Shown one piece after another: positions 34,901-47,270 of a stretch of 64,000 nt of DNA. Position numbers and translations under genes: made by a program. The DNA comes from Amblyornis subalaris (lineage: Eukaryota; Chordata; Aves; Passeriformes; Ptilonorhynchidae). The DNA is taken from contig JACAXG010000027.1 of the NCBI GenBank assembly GCA_018881555.1, positions 8,215,412 to 8,279,411 on the forward strand, read 5' to 3'. The notes under the pieces were generated by a model. The model was given only the letters and a program-made list of their open reading frames with translations. It was not told where the DNA came from and did not search any database. The number at the start of each line of letters is the position of its first letter. Position 1 is the stretch's first letter.

Positions 34901-37900
34901 TCCTTGACAGTTCTTAATTTGTTTCTTGTTTTAGGGACTCATAAAAGTAAAAATATCTTTCAGTGACAACAGTGAACTGCATAGCTTCTCCTCTTTCAAC
35001 CCAGTTTTAAAACCTTAAAAGAAATTTGCCTGTCATATTCTGACATGACACATCTAGTCCTGTTGGAAATGTTTTAGCAATCTAACAAGATGAAAGCAGT
35101 TGTTTCACTGAGCTCAGAAGAAAGAGACAAATCTGCTGCACAAATGTAACCAGGGATCTGTTTTGTTTTATGGCTTGGCTAGCCCAGAAGTTGTAAGAGA
35201 CATTAGATTGACAAATGAATTAGATGAGAAATGAAAAAAGATTGTGGTTTTCCTCTTCGGTCTGTCCTTTCCCATTTGTCTGGGATACAACTTCATATCT
35301 GATGTGAGTCCTCCAGGATGCTTACCTGGGGAATATGGGGGAGATAATCAAAATGAGTGAAGAATGAAAAAGAGACAAATGATGGAGGTAGAGGCGCTGT
35401 GTTGGGTCTTCTGTTTGGTCTGGTCAACAGAAAGAGTGAAATGAAGAAATGCTTCACTGATGGCTAAGGCAGGAGCAGCTTGCTGGTCACCTGGAGAATA
35501 AGAGCCAGGCAGTCAGGAGTGTCACGCAGACTCATAATTACCTAGATTCCTTCAGCCCCTTTGCAGAGTTACAGCCGGCCTCTGCAAGTATCAAGCTCCC
35601 CTGGTTTCTCCTGGATCTGCAGGATACAAAATCACAAATGAGCACTGACGCTGGTGGATATGCAGCCAGAAAGCCTGATGCAAGTGCAGGGTGCAAGAGC
35701 TCAATTTTGCAAACTCCTGCTCAGGCAGTGAGGAAGGCAAAAAGCTTATCTGACAAGGGAGCAGCCGTACAAATTGCACAGGAAGACCCATCCTCTACAC
35801 TCTGAAGTCTATGGTTACACCCTGAGTACAACTGAGCGTGAAAGACAGGATTTGGTCGTTTATTTTTTATGTTGGTGTAAAGAGGAGCTCTGGCAGGTGA
35901 GAATTGCCAAAACCTCAAATTCAGGTGGCCAGGGTATTTGAATCTAGTCACTTTTCCTGGTGCAATTGCAAATCTCNCGATATTTGCGGATTTCTTTAGA
36001 GCCTGAAATTACTCCTCTGGAGCCTGGACTTGTGTGATGACTGGGCCAGCTCTGTTTTCAGGTGGTCTTTGCTTAGGTCTCTATTTTGTTTTTGAAAGAA
36101 AACTTCCAGCTCTCCTCACTTCAGAGAAAAGTTAAAAAATAAATGTCCATATTCTACCCTCAGGAGTCAAGAATTGGGAGCGTAATAAAAACCATCCCAA
36201 ATGAAGGTCAGGAAACCAAATACATCTCAATTGCTTAGTTACTTTTGTAGCCTGATGCCTTTTTTGCATTGGCAATACTGAAACCANCAACCTCACTTAT
36301 TTCAAATCAATTTGAATGCTGTTGACCCCAAATCCTCTCTTTGAGCTCACTGGACTTTGGGCCAAGTTCTTCCTACGCTGAAGATGATGTCTGTTCAATC
36401 TGTAGGTTTTATGAGATGTGATGAATTTCAAATGTTTGCGTGACACTTGGTGGGATCCTGGATATTGCTAAGTTTCATTCACAAAACTAAAACCAGGAAA
36501 CAAAAAGATCTGGAAAGCACTGGCACATTAAGCCTAAGGCCATTTTTCTTGCCTTAAAATTTTTTTTTCCTTTATTCTTAGAGAGAAATACTAATGATTT
36601 GTTCCACAATTTTTGTAATGGTGAAGAAATTCTCTGCCTAATGTAAAAATCCCCCTAAACTGTTAATTGAATCATTCTCATTTTATTTTTAAGACCATTC
36701 AGGCAAATGACAGATGTAGGGGAGGTTGGAGGATTACAGTCCTGATTATAAGATGCTCTTAGGAATCTGTCTAAAATCAGAAAATGAAAAGGCTGAAAAA
36801 TGTTACTGAGTAGCACAAAGCAAAGGAACTGATGATTTTCTAGTGCTGAGCAAAAAGGAGAAAAATGTATTTTAATCCAAAACTCAATCACTGTGTGCTT
36901 ATTGCGATAATAGAATAGAACTCTTGATGGAGGCATTTCTTAGCTTACCAATAAAAATGCTTACCCTTCCCAGCTTTCATGTTAATTGAAAAAGAATTGA
37001 GAAAGAACAGAGGAGTGCTCTCGGAAGGGAGCCCAGGAAACTGTGTAGTAAGCTGACATCACACCTCTTTTCAAATTGCTAATCAATAAAATTTTTGACA
37101 TTGAAAGAGAAAGACTGGCAGAGCTGAAATTACTTTGTTTTTCTTTATTCTTGGGCATGTCCTCCTTTGCTTGGTCACCAAAAATTATATCTGTTCATCA
37201 GCACACATTTCATCCGAGTATAAAATCTGTAAGCTTAAAACAAGGGAGCTGGAGTACACCAGCTTGAGACAGAGAAAAGAGGGATGGGTAGCACAGGGTC
37301 CTCCTGCAATGTAAAGCATTTGGGCCGTGGCTGTTCATAAGCCTCTTCTCCCCATCAGGCACATCTGTGGCATCTTATGTCCTCAGGAGCCAAAGAAAAT
37401 CTATTCTCTTTTTTACAGGATAAATTGTGCAATCTTTCTGCAGAAATTCTGCTGGTTCATGTTTCAGGAGTTGCTTTTGGGAAAAGGTTGGGAGATGCTG
37501 GTCTTAGTAAGTGCATCAAGGTGTAAGTCACTGATCTCTGACAAGCCCAAGGCTGTTGACTGCTTAGGATTGTGGTGTTCCAGGAAAACTGGGAGCAGGT
37601 TTCAGCAGAAGCAGGATCCAGTTCTGGTAGGAAATACAGGGTTTGATAACAAGGAAAAGGATTTTCTTCTCTTTGGCATGTGTCAAGATACTTAGTGGAG
37701 AAATGCGGATGTCCATGTTTCCGTTGGGAGGCCATGAGGGATGTCTGGAGTTGAGTGGCTCAGCAGCCTTTCACTGGTCCAAGAGAAAATATCCTCTTTA
37801 GAGAATTCATCACCCCAGTCTTACGCCTTGGCAGGGAGGCTGGCAACAGACATTTCACTTCTGTGCATGTCNCTCCTCTGAAACATAACCCCCCAAGTGC

Positions 37901-39149
37901 TTAAAACACTCTGAAAGGCAGAGCAGTGACTCAACATGCTTTGAGACTCCAGCAACTTCAGACTTGTATTAAATGCTCTTGTCTACAAGAGCATAATCAA
38001 CAGCAACTTGTACACACCATAACAGTCTGGTACAAGACTTGGAGTGTTTCTGCATCAGCTGGGAATTATTACAGAAAGGAATGAGATGAGAATGGGCCTG
38101 AATTGAGGAAAATATCACTTAAACGTATACTACCTCCTAGCAGAATTTGGTGATTTGTCCTCACCCTGTTAGAGCTGATTTGAGATAGTAGCTCTAGTTT
38201 TAAAACATTAAATAAAAGTGCATAGGAAAGGCTGNGTGCACAAAATGGATGTTAAGCAGAATTATCTAGGTAACAAGTGAGAAGTTTTATAGGTGGATTT
38301 CTGGAGCTATGGTGTGTGCCACCTCACAGTGATATAGTGATGTTTCCTCACTGCCAGTACAGTGCTCCTTATTTATTACAGCTGGATCTTGCTGTAATGC
38401 AGCTCCTGCCTTTACAGCAAAAGTGGTAGAGTATCTCATTTTGATGTCTCTCAGTGACATAGTCGCATGTATGTATTTCTGGAGGAATTTTGTGTGGAAC
38501 TCGTGCAGACCAGCTCTCCAAAATTCATGGCGAGATCTTCAAATTACTTCCAGGGCACCACGATGTGGATCTGCATTCCCCAATTTGAGATTGCAATAGC
38601 TAAGGCTATGTGAATTTGTCATCTGCTCCTGTGCTTCTCAATGGTTGGCATGGCAGGGCACGTGCTCCTCCATAGCATGAAGGTTTCTGCTCAGTTTCGT
38701 CCACAGGAGGGAAATACCATCCTCATAATGAGTTTTAAATGTAACACAATCATCTTGGCTTCTTAAGTGGTGCAGAAGTGAGTATTTGATTCAGTATATT
38801 TTGGGAATCTGTTCTTATTTACTCACAGCCTCTTTATGTCTATAAGCAGTGCAAAAGGGTATTACAGGAGGGGTGGTTACAGCTTGCTGCAGCTAAACCA
38901 GCTCTTTCCACTGGCCAAAGAAAGCTCTTACTACAGGGCCCTTGGGAGAATGAGGAATTAGTCACTCACTGGGAGGCTGGTGCACTGATGCCTAGGGGAT
39001 AGGTACTTCTCTCCCAGGTTAGGTGGGAACCCCATCTCATCACCTGTAAGTTCTAAAACAGGCACATTTTTATTGTTGGAATATGTGTACCCCCACCACA
39101 GACAGTGCAGAGCCTTTATAATCACATTTCATTGCTAACACTAGCACAA

Positions 39150-39310
39150 ATCACTGNGATGAAAGAAGATTGCCGTGATGAACATACACCTCAGAAAGTC
39201 ATCATAGTATTCATTAATCGGCAGTCACTCTTCAGTGATTAATTATTTAGCCAAATTGGAAAAAATTTTCCGCATGAGTGAGATGGTGTTTACTTAATAA
39301 AGCAGAAAGC
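39150..39310. promoter_or_regulatory. Candidate conserved intronic element
   Basis: Contains cattaatcggc, gtgattaattattta and aattggaaaaaattttcc in non-repetitive sequence with retained CpGs (gccgtg, atcggc, tccgca). The motifs are compatible with homeodomain binding. The call is inference from composition. Confidence 0.27.
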
Positions 39311-41385
39311 TCCTAGAAGCATGCCCTTGTTTTCCTCAGTTTAGCTGTACGAGAAATTTATATCCTTCTGCTTTTACAGCTCAGTAAAAAACAAAAAAAC
39401 CCCACAGTGCTGTATCAACTTGTTGCTGTTGGTTTCTGTCCGGCCAGTTCTTAGCAGGAAACCTGATGCTGCTCAGTGTGTGCTGTTAAGATGTTTAAAC
39501 TGAATGGTAGATACATGAGCTGATGGTCACGGTTATCTGCACCTCTCTGCATGCCCTGTGAAACCCTGGTAAGGAGAAACAGGAGAGTGCTGTGCCAAAT
39601 CCCAGCTCCGGGGTTGGCATTTTTCCAGCACTGACTGATGGCATCAGGGTCATGTTAGGAAAGAGGAAGAGCCCCTAGGACCCTCGTCCTGTCAGCAGCC
39701 CTGTGCTTAATAAGAATTCCCCTGGAAGCGTGTTGCTGTGTTGGTGGGACCAGCCAGATCTTACCTCTGCAGTGAGGTGGGATGTGCAGGAGAGAGGAAA
39801 AGCCANTGTTGGCACTGGGGAATCCAGGTGCTGATAGCAAATCAAAATCTTGGTATGTTCCCTGGTGATATTGATGTCTGTTCAGTGTCTTTCACCATAG
39901 CTAATTATTAAAAGCATTCAACAACAATAACAAACATGTGAANAGGATAGAAACGCTCAGAGAGAGCCCATAAATTAGTAAAAAATTAGTAATTAGTAAT
40001 TTTAATATGGTTCAGTAAATAATTCAGAATCTAGCCTTTATCTAAGTTTTTTATTTATCTACTACTTCCATTTACTGATCCTTTCAAGAAATCTTTTTAT
40101 TTTAAGTTCATATTTAGATGAACAAATTATAAAGTTTCTCCTACATGACAGAGCATGAAAATTGAATTATTATACTGGTACTTTAGTTCTGATCAGTGAG
40201 ATCAAATTGTACTACTTTCTCCATCTGTAATCAAACAAATAGGTGAGGCCTTCTGGCATAAACAGATATTCAGGATTAAATTTAAATTCTGATTTTTTTT
40301 CAGTACTCCTTAGTAGGATTTTGAAATAGGTTTTTGGACTTTCCAGTAAAAAAATAGAAAAAAAATGTTCACAGTGTCCAGAATATTGATACAAATCCAG
40401 CCAAAGTGGTGTATTTAAATTCTAAACTGGATAAATATACTGAGACTTTTAAAATAACCAAGCTCATAACATTTTTAGTGGCTCCCTCACTAACTTGGGC
40501 ACAAACCAGTGCAGTGCAGAGCCTGTCTGAAGCTCTCAGACACATCCTGCTCAGTCTGTTCTCCAGAAGAATCCTCCTCATTCAGCAGAACGATTATCTC
40601 GATCCTCCTGAAGACTCGCTCTGTGTTTAACCCTCCACTGTCGGTTTTCAGCAGCCTCGCAGCTATGGGATTTCAAGACTCAGCACTGCTACAGCAAGGC
40701 CACAGGGCTTACAGGGCTTCCAAATTAGAGCTGCTACTAATCTGTATGTGGTTAAGTCCCAGTGTTAGAGGTAGCTCGTGTTGTGTTCGTGCTGAGACCC
40801 CAAACCCAGAACAACGGAGTTTTCTAATAATGTGCACATCAACATCAATGGGCTTGAACAGAACTGCGTTATTGCACACAAATAGGTTTGTGTGCACCTG
40901 GGCTTTGCTGAAGACCACATCATCTCTGCTTGTTCTGATTGCCACCCAGTTTTAGTGTCACTCTGTGTCTAACCTTTGTCCAAATATTATTCTGTTTCTT
41001 ACAGCTTTTGGAAAATAAAAGATCAGGGCAAAAAAAATTATTCTCGTGTTGTGGGCTTTTTCATGCCATACGCGTTTCCTTTTTGCCTTAGTAGCTCTGA
41101 GGTACAGCTCTCAGATTTATTTTAGTTACAGTTCTTTGCCATGTTTCTTGTATCAGGAGAAGAAAAAAACACCTTCTGGTTTTAGAAAGAGCAGATTTAA
41201 TTGTAGCATTTTATATGTATTTAATGACTTCAATAAATGAGGTCGTGTGAAATCATCTGGAACTAAATCTTCTTGTTTCCCCCCCCCGCCCTTGGTGCTC
41301 ACAAAGCAGAATCTGAAATGTCGTGTTCAGTTTTGAATCTCCTAAATCAAGGGATGAACCTTGATTCATCCAGGTTGAGGGAAGG

Positions 41386-41680
41386 GGGGCTGAGGGAGAC
41401 CTTGCTGCTCCTTTCCACCACCCAAAGAGGGCCAGAGATAAGGTAAAGCCAGACTCTTCTTAGAGATACACAGTGAAAGGATGAGAAGCAACAGACAAGC
41501 ACTTCATCGAAATTAGGATGGAATATAAGGAAAAAATATTCCATGCGGAAGGGGAGAATCATCATCCCTAAGGATTTTCAAAACTCAACAGGACAAGGAC
41601 CTGTGCAACCCGGCCTAAATAAGATGGTAGCTCTCCTCTGGACAGGGACCTCTACCCCAAGTTATTCAATGATTCTGTGA
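41386..41680 (+). repeat. Old CR1 LINE fragment, 3' end
   Basis: The text ggctgagggagaccttgctg, then aggatgagaagcaac, ggaatataaggaaaaaat, ccatgcggaaggggagaatc and gattttcaaaactcaacagg follows the order of the CR1 ORF2 tail. It ends in gattctgtga, a decayed CR1 3' repeat. It is more diverged than the upstream copies and has lost the central ORF. It is the only CR1 recognised in the intron. Confidence 0.8.
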
Positions 41681-42922
41681 CAAGAAAATCCAAATTAGTC
41701 TCCTTATTCAGCATTCCTAATGTCAGTGTTGACTAAAGAACTACTTCTCTAATTGGAAACCAGAGGGACAGCATTGCACAGCACTACCAGAGTTTTGCCT
41801 GCAAGTGCACAGAAAGCCAGGCTTAGCTGGGACTGTTTGGTTATTGTTTCTAGTTCCCCTTCACACCACTTTGGTTTGTTTCTTTGCATCTGAGCGTTGT
41901 TTTCTTGGATTTATTTCATGCAGCATTTTACAGGCAGCCTTCTGAAATCCTAAGCTGGGGTTTGACTGACATTGTTTTGTTGGTGATGTGTTTTGAAGTC
42001 ACCTGTGTCTGTCCCTGCTCAGCTGTGGTGGTATGATGGTGCTTGTATGGTGATGTATGGCAGTGCAGTGAATCCGACTGTGGCACTGATGGGTTAATAT
42101 AATTTAAAAAAAAAATCCCAAAACCAAATGTCCATCAAATGCTCCCTTAAGGCAGCAATGTACTAAAGGTTGAGATGTGAGATTATATTGAAAGATTTGG
42201 TCACTCCTGGCTAGTTCTGTGTGTTCGGGCTTAATTTTTGAGGGTAAATCAGTCACATTCGAAGATTGAAAAGTAGTTTCCAAGTCCTTCTGTACCTTTA
42301 GGCATTTAAATGATGGGTGTTTTTTCCCAAAAGCCTTATTTTCTCCTATGAGTTCTTGTAAAAGAAATGCAAATCTCCCACTGGCTTGAAATTTCTGTGT
42401 TGTTTTAAATAAATTTCCTGTGATGGCACAACAGTGAAAATGAAAGTGCAGCCATTTGTTGCTGTTTCAGTGTATTTAGACCATCTTTCACGCTTGTAGA
42501 GGTCAAATCCATTTAATCTGGTTATGCTATTTCAATCACATTTACATTTTTAATGCAAAGCTCAGGTTTGCTTCACACTAGAATGATCTCTCTGGTTTTG
42601 TAACAAGCTTTAGTTGTCCTGGGCTTTGGAGACTTCTCTCTTTTATTTTCCCTCAGCCTTAGATACAGTCTTTGTCATTTATAAGGTAACTTTCCTCCTT
42701 GGGTTGCCAAAATGCTAGAGAATCCTGATGACACAAGTGCTGAACAACATTTTCAAATTCCGTTTTATTGGGAGCAAATTTTGAAGCCTGCATTAAAAGC
42801 CTGCCGTTGATGTGGTTAGCCTAACCATGGTGCTCAAGGTGGTTTGCATAGGTCACTGCTGCCCTTTAAAGGGAGATAGGGAATCACCATCTTCACCCAT
42901 CTCCCATTCAGACAGTGAGTTA

Positions 42923-42962
42923 GGCCCCCTCCCCTTTCCCCCCCGAACCCCCCCACCCCCGG
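42923..42962 (-). other. C-run cluster, potential G-quadruplex on minus strand
   Basis: Five C runs of four to seven bases (ccccc, cccc, ccccccc, ccccccc, ccccc) are separated by one to four bases. The opposite strand could fold as a G-quadruplex and this strand as an i-motif. It lies isolated within AT-richer intron, and homopolymer lengths may carry sequencing error. Confidence 0.6.
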
Positions 42963-45888
42963 CCTCTCAGGGGCTCACCAATTCACAGTTTCGTTAAGAC
43001 ACCTTTTGTGCTCTTACTGTAAATAAACCAGGCTATAAAGTCCTTCTCGTGAAAGATATTTGTCACATTCATAGCTTCTCAAAAGCTCCAGAAGGAGCCT
43101 GCCCTATATCCCTTTCTTCTGTAAGTTTTGTGTTTCCTCTTTTCGTTAAAAGAAGGATTCACACAATACACCTTCTTCCCAAGAAGATGCTATGTGTTAA
43201 GGAACTTAGAAAAAACCAAGAAAGCACACCAGACAGTTTAGTGTTTTTTGAAGTCCCACTTGCTTCTGAATTTGAACAATTCACCTCTCCCATTGCCTTT
43301 TGCACAGTGACATTCTGGCTTCAACTGTGTTCCTGCATTATCCCCCAAGGGAATAGAAAATAAGGCCCTAAATACTTATTTTGTTTACTTGTAACATCAT
43401 TTATAAACAGGCAGGAGAGAAATGGCCAGCCTGGCAGAGGTTTGGCACCACCAGGCAAGACAAGAACTTAGTGTAGATAGTGAAAAAGAGGCAGAAAGAG
43501 AGGGCTTGATCTTTTAAAGCAGGAGTGAAACAAGGAATCATGATCAAGTTCAGGCTTTGGATAACGAAACAAGGTTGTTGGCTAAGTAGTCATCCAGAAG
43601 ACTGACAACAGCTTGACACAAAAGTGCACGGACTGGACACTGACACCTTTATGTGAACCTTGCTCAAAGCAAGTGACAAGAGTAAGTGGATCAGAGCTGT
43701 CAGAGCTGTTAAGAAGGGCAAAAGCTGGCAGCAGAAATGGCAACACCCCNTGTGCAGTGTAGGATGCGTGTGGTAGGATTTAACCACACGAGATTGCCAG
43801 CAAGAGAGATCCTAGCAAGCTCTCTCTCTTCATAGTAAGACTCAAAAGACTGATTTCCTAAATGAGGCTGGAGAAGCTGGACCCAAAACTTTACAAGCTA
43901 AAAGACATAATGATACCATGTGCTTTTCCTGGCTTAAAATACATCCTTCCATAACCAACATCAAAACACAGAGGAAAAGGAGAGAAACTGTTTCAATTCA
44001 ACTTCAGTTACAATCAAGCCTTCTCAAATCTCTGATTTATTCTCTCCTAGAAGACCTCCTTAATACAAATTATTATGAGTAGAGGTCCTAACTGTAAGGA
44101 GAGACACTGAGCCATTTGCCCAAAGTTCCTGCAGTATATATCCAACAGCAGTGTGATGGGTGTAAAAATAAATGCAAACGTACATAGGAACAGAAGCAGA
44201 TCTTATATCCAATTGCAAAGTCACACTTAATTATTAATGACTGAAGTGCTGTAGTCTTTCACTTAGTAGCAAAACATACCCTGAATATCTCTCAGGTTAT
44301 GTCAGATTGACAGAGCATCAGTGCCAAAGACAATGTCAACTTTTCAGTGATGGATCAAGTACCGTGTACAAGAGCAAAAAAGGTGAATATTCAAATGAGA
44401 ATCTCAGTTTCCTCTGATAACGAGCCAGGAGTTCCACATTCAAGAACTGATTGATGGAAGCTGCCCTTGTCGTAGACAAAATGGTAAACAGCTTCAGAAT
44501 AATGAATTACAAGCAGGAATTATGCTAGTGAGTGATAGAATAGATCATGGAAAGGTCATTTCGTCCATCTCTGTCCGAATGCAGAATTCTTTTTGATTAC
44601 ATATTCCTCAGTGTTCTGTGTGGTTTACTTGTAAATGACTTAAAGACATCAGTATTTGAATTGTTATATGTATTTGAATTGTACATCACTCAACTGCAGT
44701 TGAGATTTCGCATTGAAGAACTTTCTCCAATGGCCTGAAAATTTTGTCTGAAATTTTCTCTTGCTTCTCCTAATCACTTCTCAGCACAGAAGAGCTCTTA
44801 CCAATATCAGCTGTTGGAGTAGTATGACTGGTGAATCTCTGGGATAAACTGTATTTTTGCTAGCCTTTGTATCAAAGTTTGGACGGAGAAGTCGGTGTGG
44901 CTTTCCTTTTCCTGTAATGAAGATTTCCAGTGGGAGAGAGACCATCTTTAGCCACAGACAGGAATTGTTCAGTTCCCACAATGAAAGGAAGTGGTTGGAG
45001 GAAGCGATGCCAGTTCAAGGTGGAAGATTTCAGGGGTTACATCTCAGATGCCTCTTAGTGAATTTGTGTCAAATAAAGCAGACTAAAAGCTGAGAGAAAG
45101 ACTACGCTGATGGCAAACAAATCTTAAGTGGAGAGGTTGCGGCTAGACTGCGTTTGGAGTGCTGGCCTGCCAGGAGCTCAGGGCAGCTTTTGGGGAACGT
45201 GGGGAAGAAATCTCAAAATTACTCTTTTAATGCTATTGCGAAGTCCTGTTTGGCTATGCTGACCCAGCAAAACAGAGACTGTAAACCCACACGCAGCTTT
45301 TTGTCCTCTGCAGTGACAACTGCGTAGCTCTGCAGCCCTCCATGTCTTACACATGTCTCAGGGAGGGCAGGGGAGTTAATGAAGAGACTGGTCTTTCTGA
45401 AAAGCAGACTTCAAGCTTCACAGAACAAGCATGGGTGTTATTTGGGCTCTTGGTGCATTTCTAAAAGGAGAAGATGCCCAAGAACTCACTGTATCTGCAG
45501 TTGGTGCTTGCCAGAAATGCTTGTATGATCTATATGGATGAGTGGAGAAAAGGGGGGCTGGAGGGGGGGAAAGGCCTTGGAGGGGAAACAACTGAAGAGA
45601 TACAAATGAAAATTCAATTAAACAGAAGAGAAGGAAAATTCAAACTAGCATTGACGCCCTGTTCAAGGCTGCTGATGCATCTTGATTTCATCTCTAAACC
45701 TAGGGAATGAAGGCGACAGTGAAGAAAATAAATTACCTCCCTGGAAGGAGCTGAATTAGATGACCAGGAAGACAAAAACATTCAGATACAGATATTCTCC
45801 TATGATATGCCTAGGGCTTGTAACAAATGCAACCAGAACAATAGATCTTGGCCTTGTAACCATTCCAAAGCTTGTCCAATGTGCAAGA

Positions 45889-45912
45889 TTTTTTTTTTTT
45901 TTTTTTTTTTTT
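45889..45912 (+). repeat. Poly-T tract of 24 bases
   Basis: An uninterrupted T24 run. No SINE or retrocopy body was recognised next to it on the minus strand, so it is called a simple homopolymer rather than a retroposon tail. Confidence 0.85.
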
Positions 45913-46574
45913 GTAAAGGACTCGGTTTATTTGCCAACTGGAAGACTTGAAATGGACGATAAATGTAATCCCCTGTTGCCTTCCACCCTTTGTAGCCATC
46001 AGAGTGATGCTAATTGGATATATTAAATTCAGAATGGTGGCATTTTGCATTCATTTTACCTTCTGCCCTCATGCTGGTGTGGGATATAGAAAGTGATCTG
46101 TTGTGGTTTTTCTGGTTGCTGCTGGTTTCCTGGTTTGTGGGAGAGGTGTCCAAATGCTCAGTGTCATAAGCTGTTGTAGCAGAGAANCTGAATGTTCTTT
46201 TCTCTTTTAAGATAAACTGTCATTCCTCCAGAATGTGGTCGTCATCAATTTATTTCAGCTTTATTTTGCTCTTTGCCAGCTGTGTGAGGAGCATGTTCAA
46301 TATAACCAGTCATTCCAATAGCTTAATTTCTCCCCTAAGTATTTTGCTTCTTTCGGGTTGTCACCACAATCTTTTTTAAAAGTCTGCTAATAGTAATTGA
46401 AAGCCATTTTAAGCTTGCATGTAGTATCAGAGTTTGAGCTGTGTTTTATTTCTGTAAAACAGAAATAATAGTTAGCTATGACAGATATTAGGAATCTAAA
46501 CAGCTAACAGCCAAGGCTACCACACTTTTGGAAACCTACATTGCTAGAATAAACTCATGGATCCAGAATCCAGT

Positions 46575-46650
46575 GAAATGAATGTGAATCTTCCTAAGGA
46601 CTTCAGTGGGATTCTGATCAGGTTCTGAGTGCAAAGTGTGATCAGCAGTA
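46575..46650 (+). repeat. Possible ancient sauropsid SINE/L3-type tail
   Basis: The text gtgaaatgaatgtgaatctt, then ggacttcagtgggattctga and tcagg resembles the old reptilian repeat tail of the form aagtcaatgggagt, gacttcaatgggagcaggatcagg. The match is short and from memory, so the call is tentative. Confidence 0.25.
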
Positions 46651-47024
46651 GCCAGATGGAGATTAGGCACAAAATAATCAGGAACTCTGCCTTTGCAAAG
46701 AGGATCCCTGGGACTTCAGCCTGTGTTTAAGATGAAAGTTATTGATCTTCTACAGAAAGCAAAGGGCAATGGAAGCGAAAGGGTGCTGGCTGGGTTGGAC
46801 TAAGCCATGTTTAAACCAAGTGGTCTTCTACACTACTTACGAAATGATACCAGCTTTGTTGGAAAGGAGGAATCAGCTGATCATATCTGTTCAATTCCTC
46901 ATTCTTAATCATTTTGGCTGATATCGTCTATATGCTAAATCAATCCCAATGAATGGCATTTGAAGCATCCCGACCAAAGTCATTACATTATCACATTCAG
47001 GCCAGGCTTTAAGTAAAAGAGATT

Positions 47025-47270
47025 TGGCTTGTTCTTTACACTGCTTGGCCCCTATCCCGAATGTACAGCCATTATAACAGAAGATTATCTGCACTGGAGG
47101 TTTTCTTCATTTCCATTAGGAGAAAAATTTCATTCAGCGCAGCAAGGGCAGCCTGAGATGGCAGGAGGAGATTGGCTCCATGCTGACGCCTTTGTTATCC
47201 GCCGAGCAGAGCCTGACACCCCCTGACACTGCCGGGGCCTTGGCGAGGGGCTGTTATTTATTTCAGTGTG
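47025..47270. promoter_or_regulatory. Candidate conserved intronic element
   Basis: Non-repetitive sequence with retained CpGs (tcccgaatg, cagcgcagc, tgacgcc, ccgccgagc, gccgggg, ggcgagg) and GATA-type (agattatctg, gttatccg) motifs, bounded by CpG-poor DNA. No supported exon lies in it. Enhancer function is inferred from composition only. Confidence 0.28.

Noticed and set aside
44095..44160. MIR-like tail text (cactgagccatttgcccaaa)
   Set aside because: Too short and without the flanking core sequence.
45889..45912. Poly-T run as the tail of a minus-strand retrocopy or SINE
   Set aside because: No recognisable gene or SINE body next to it and no target-site duplication noticed.
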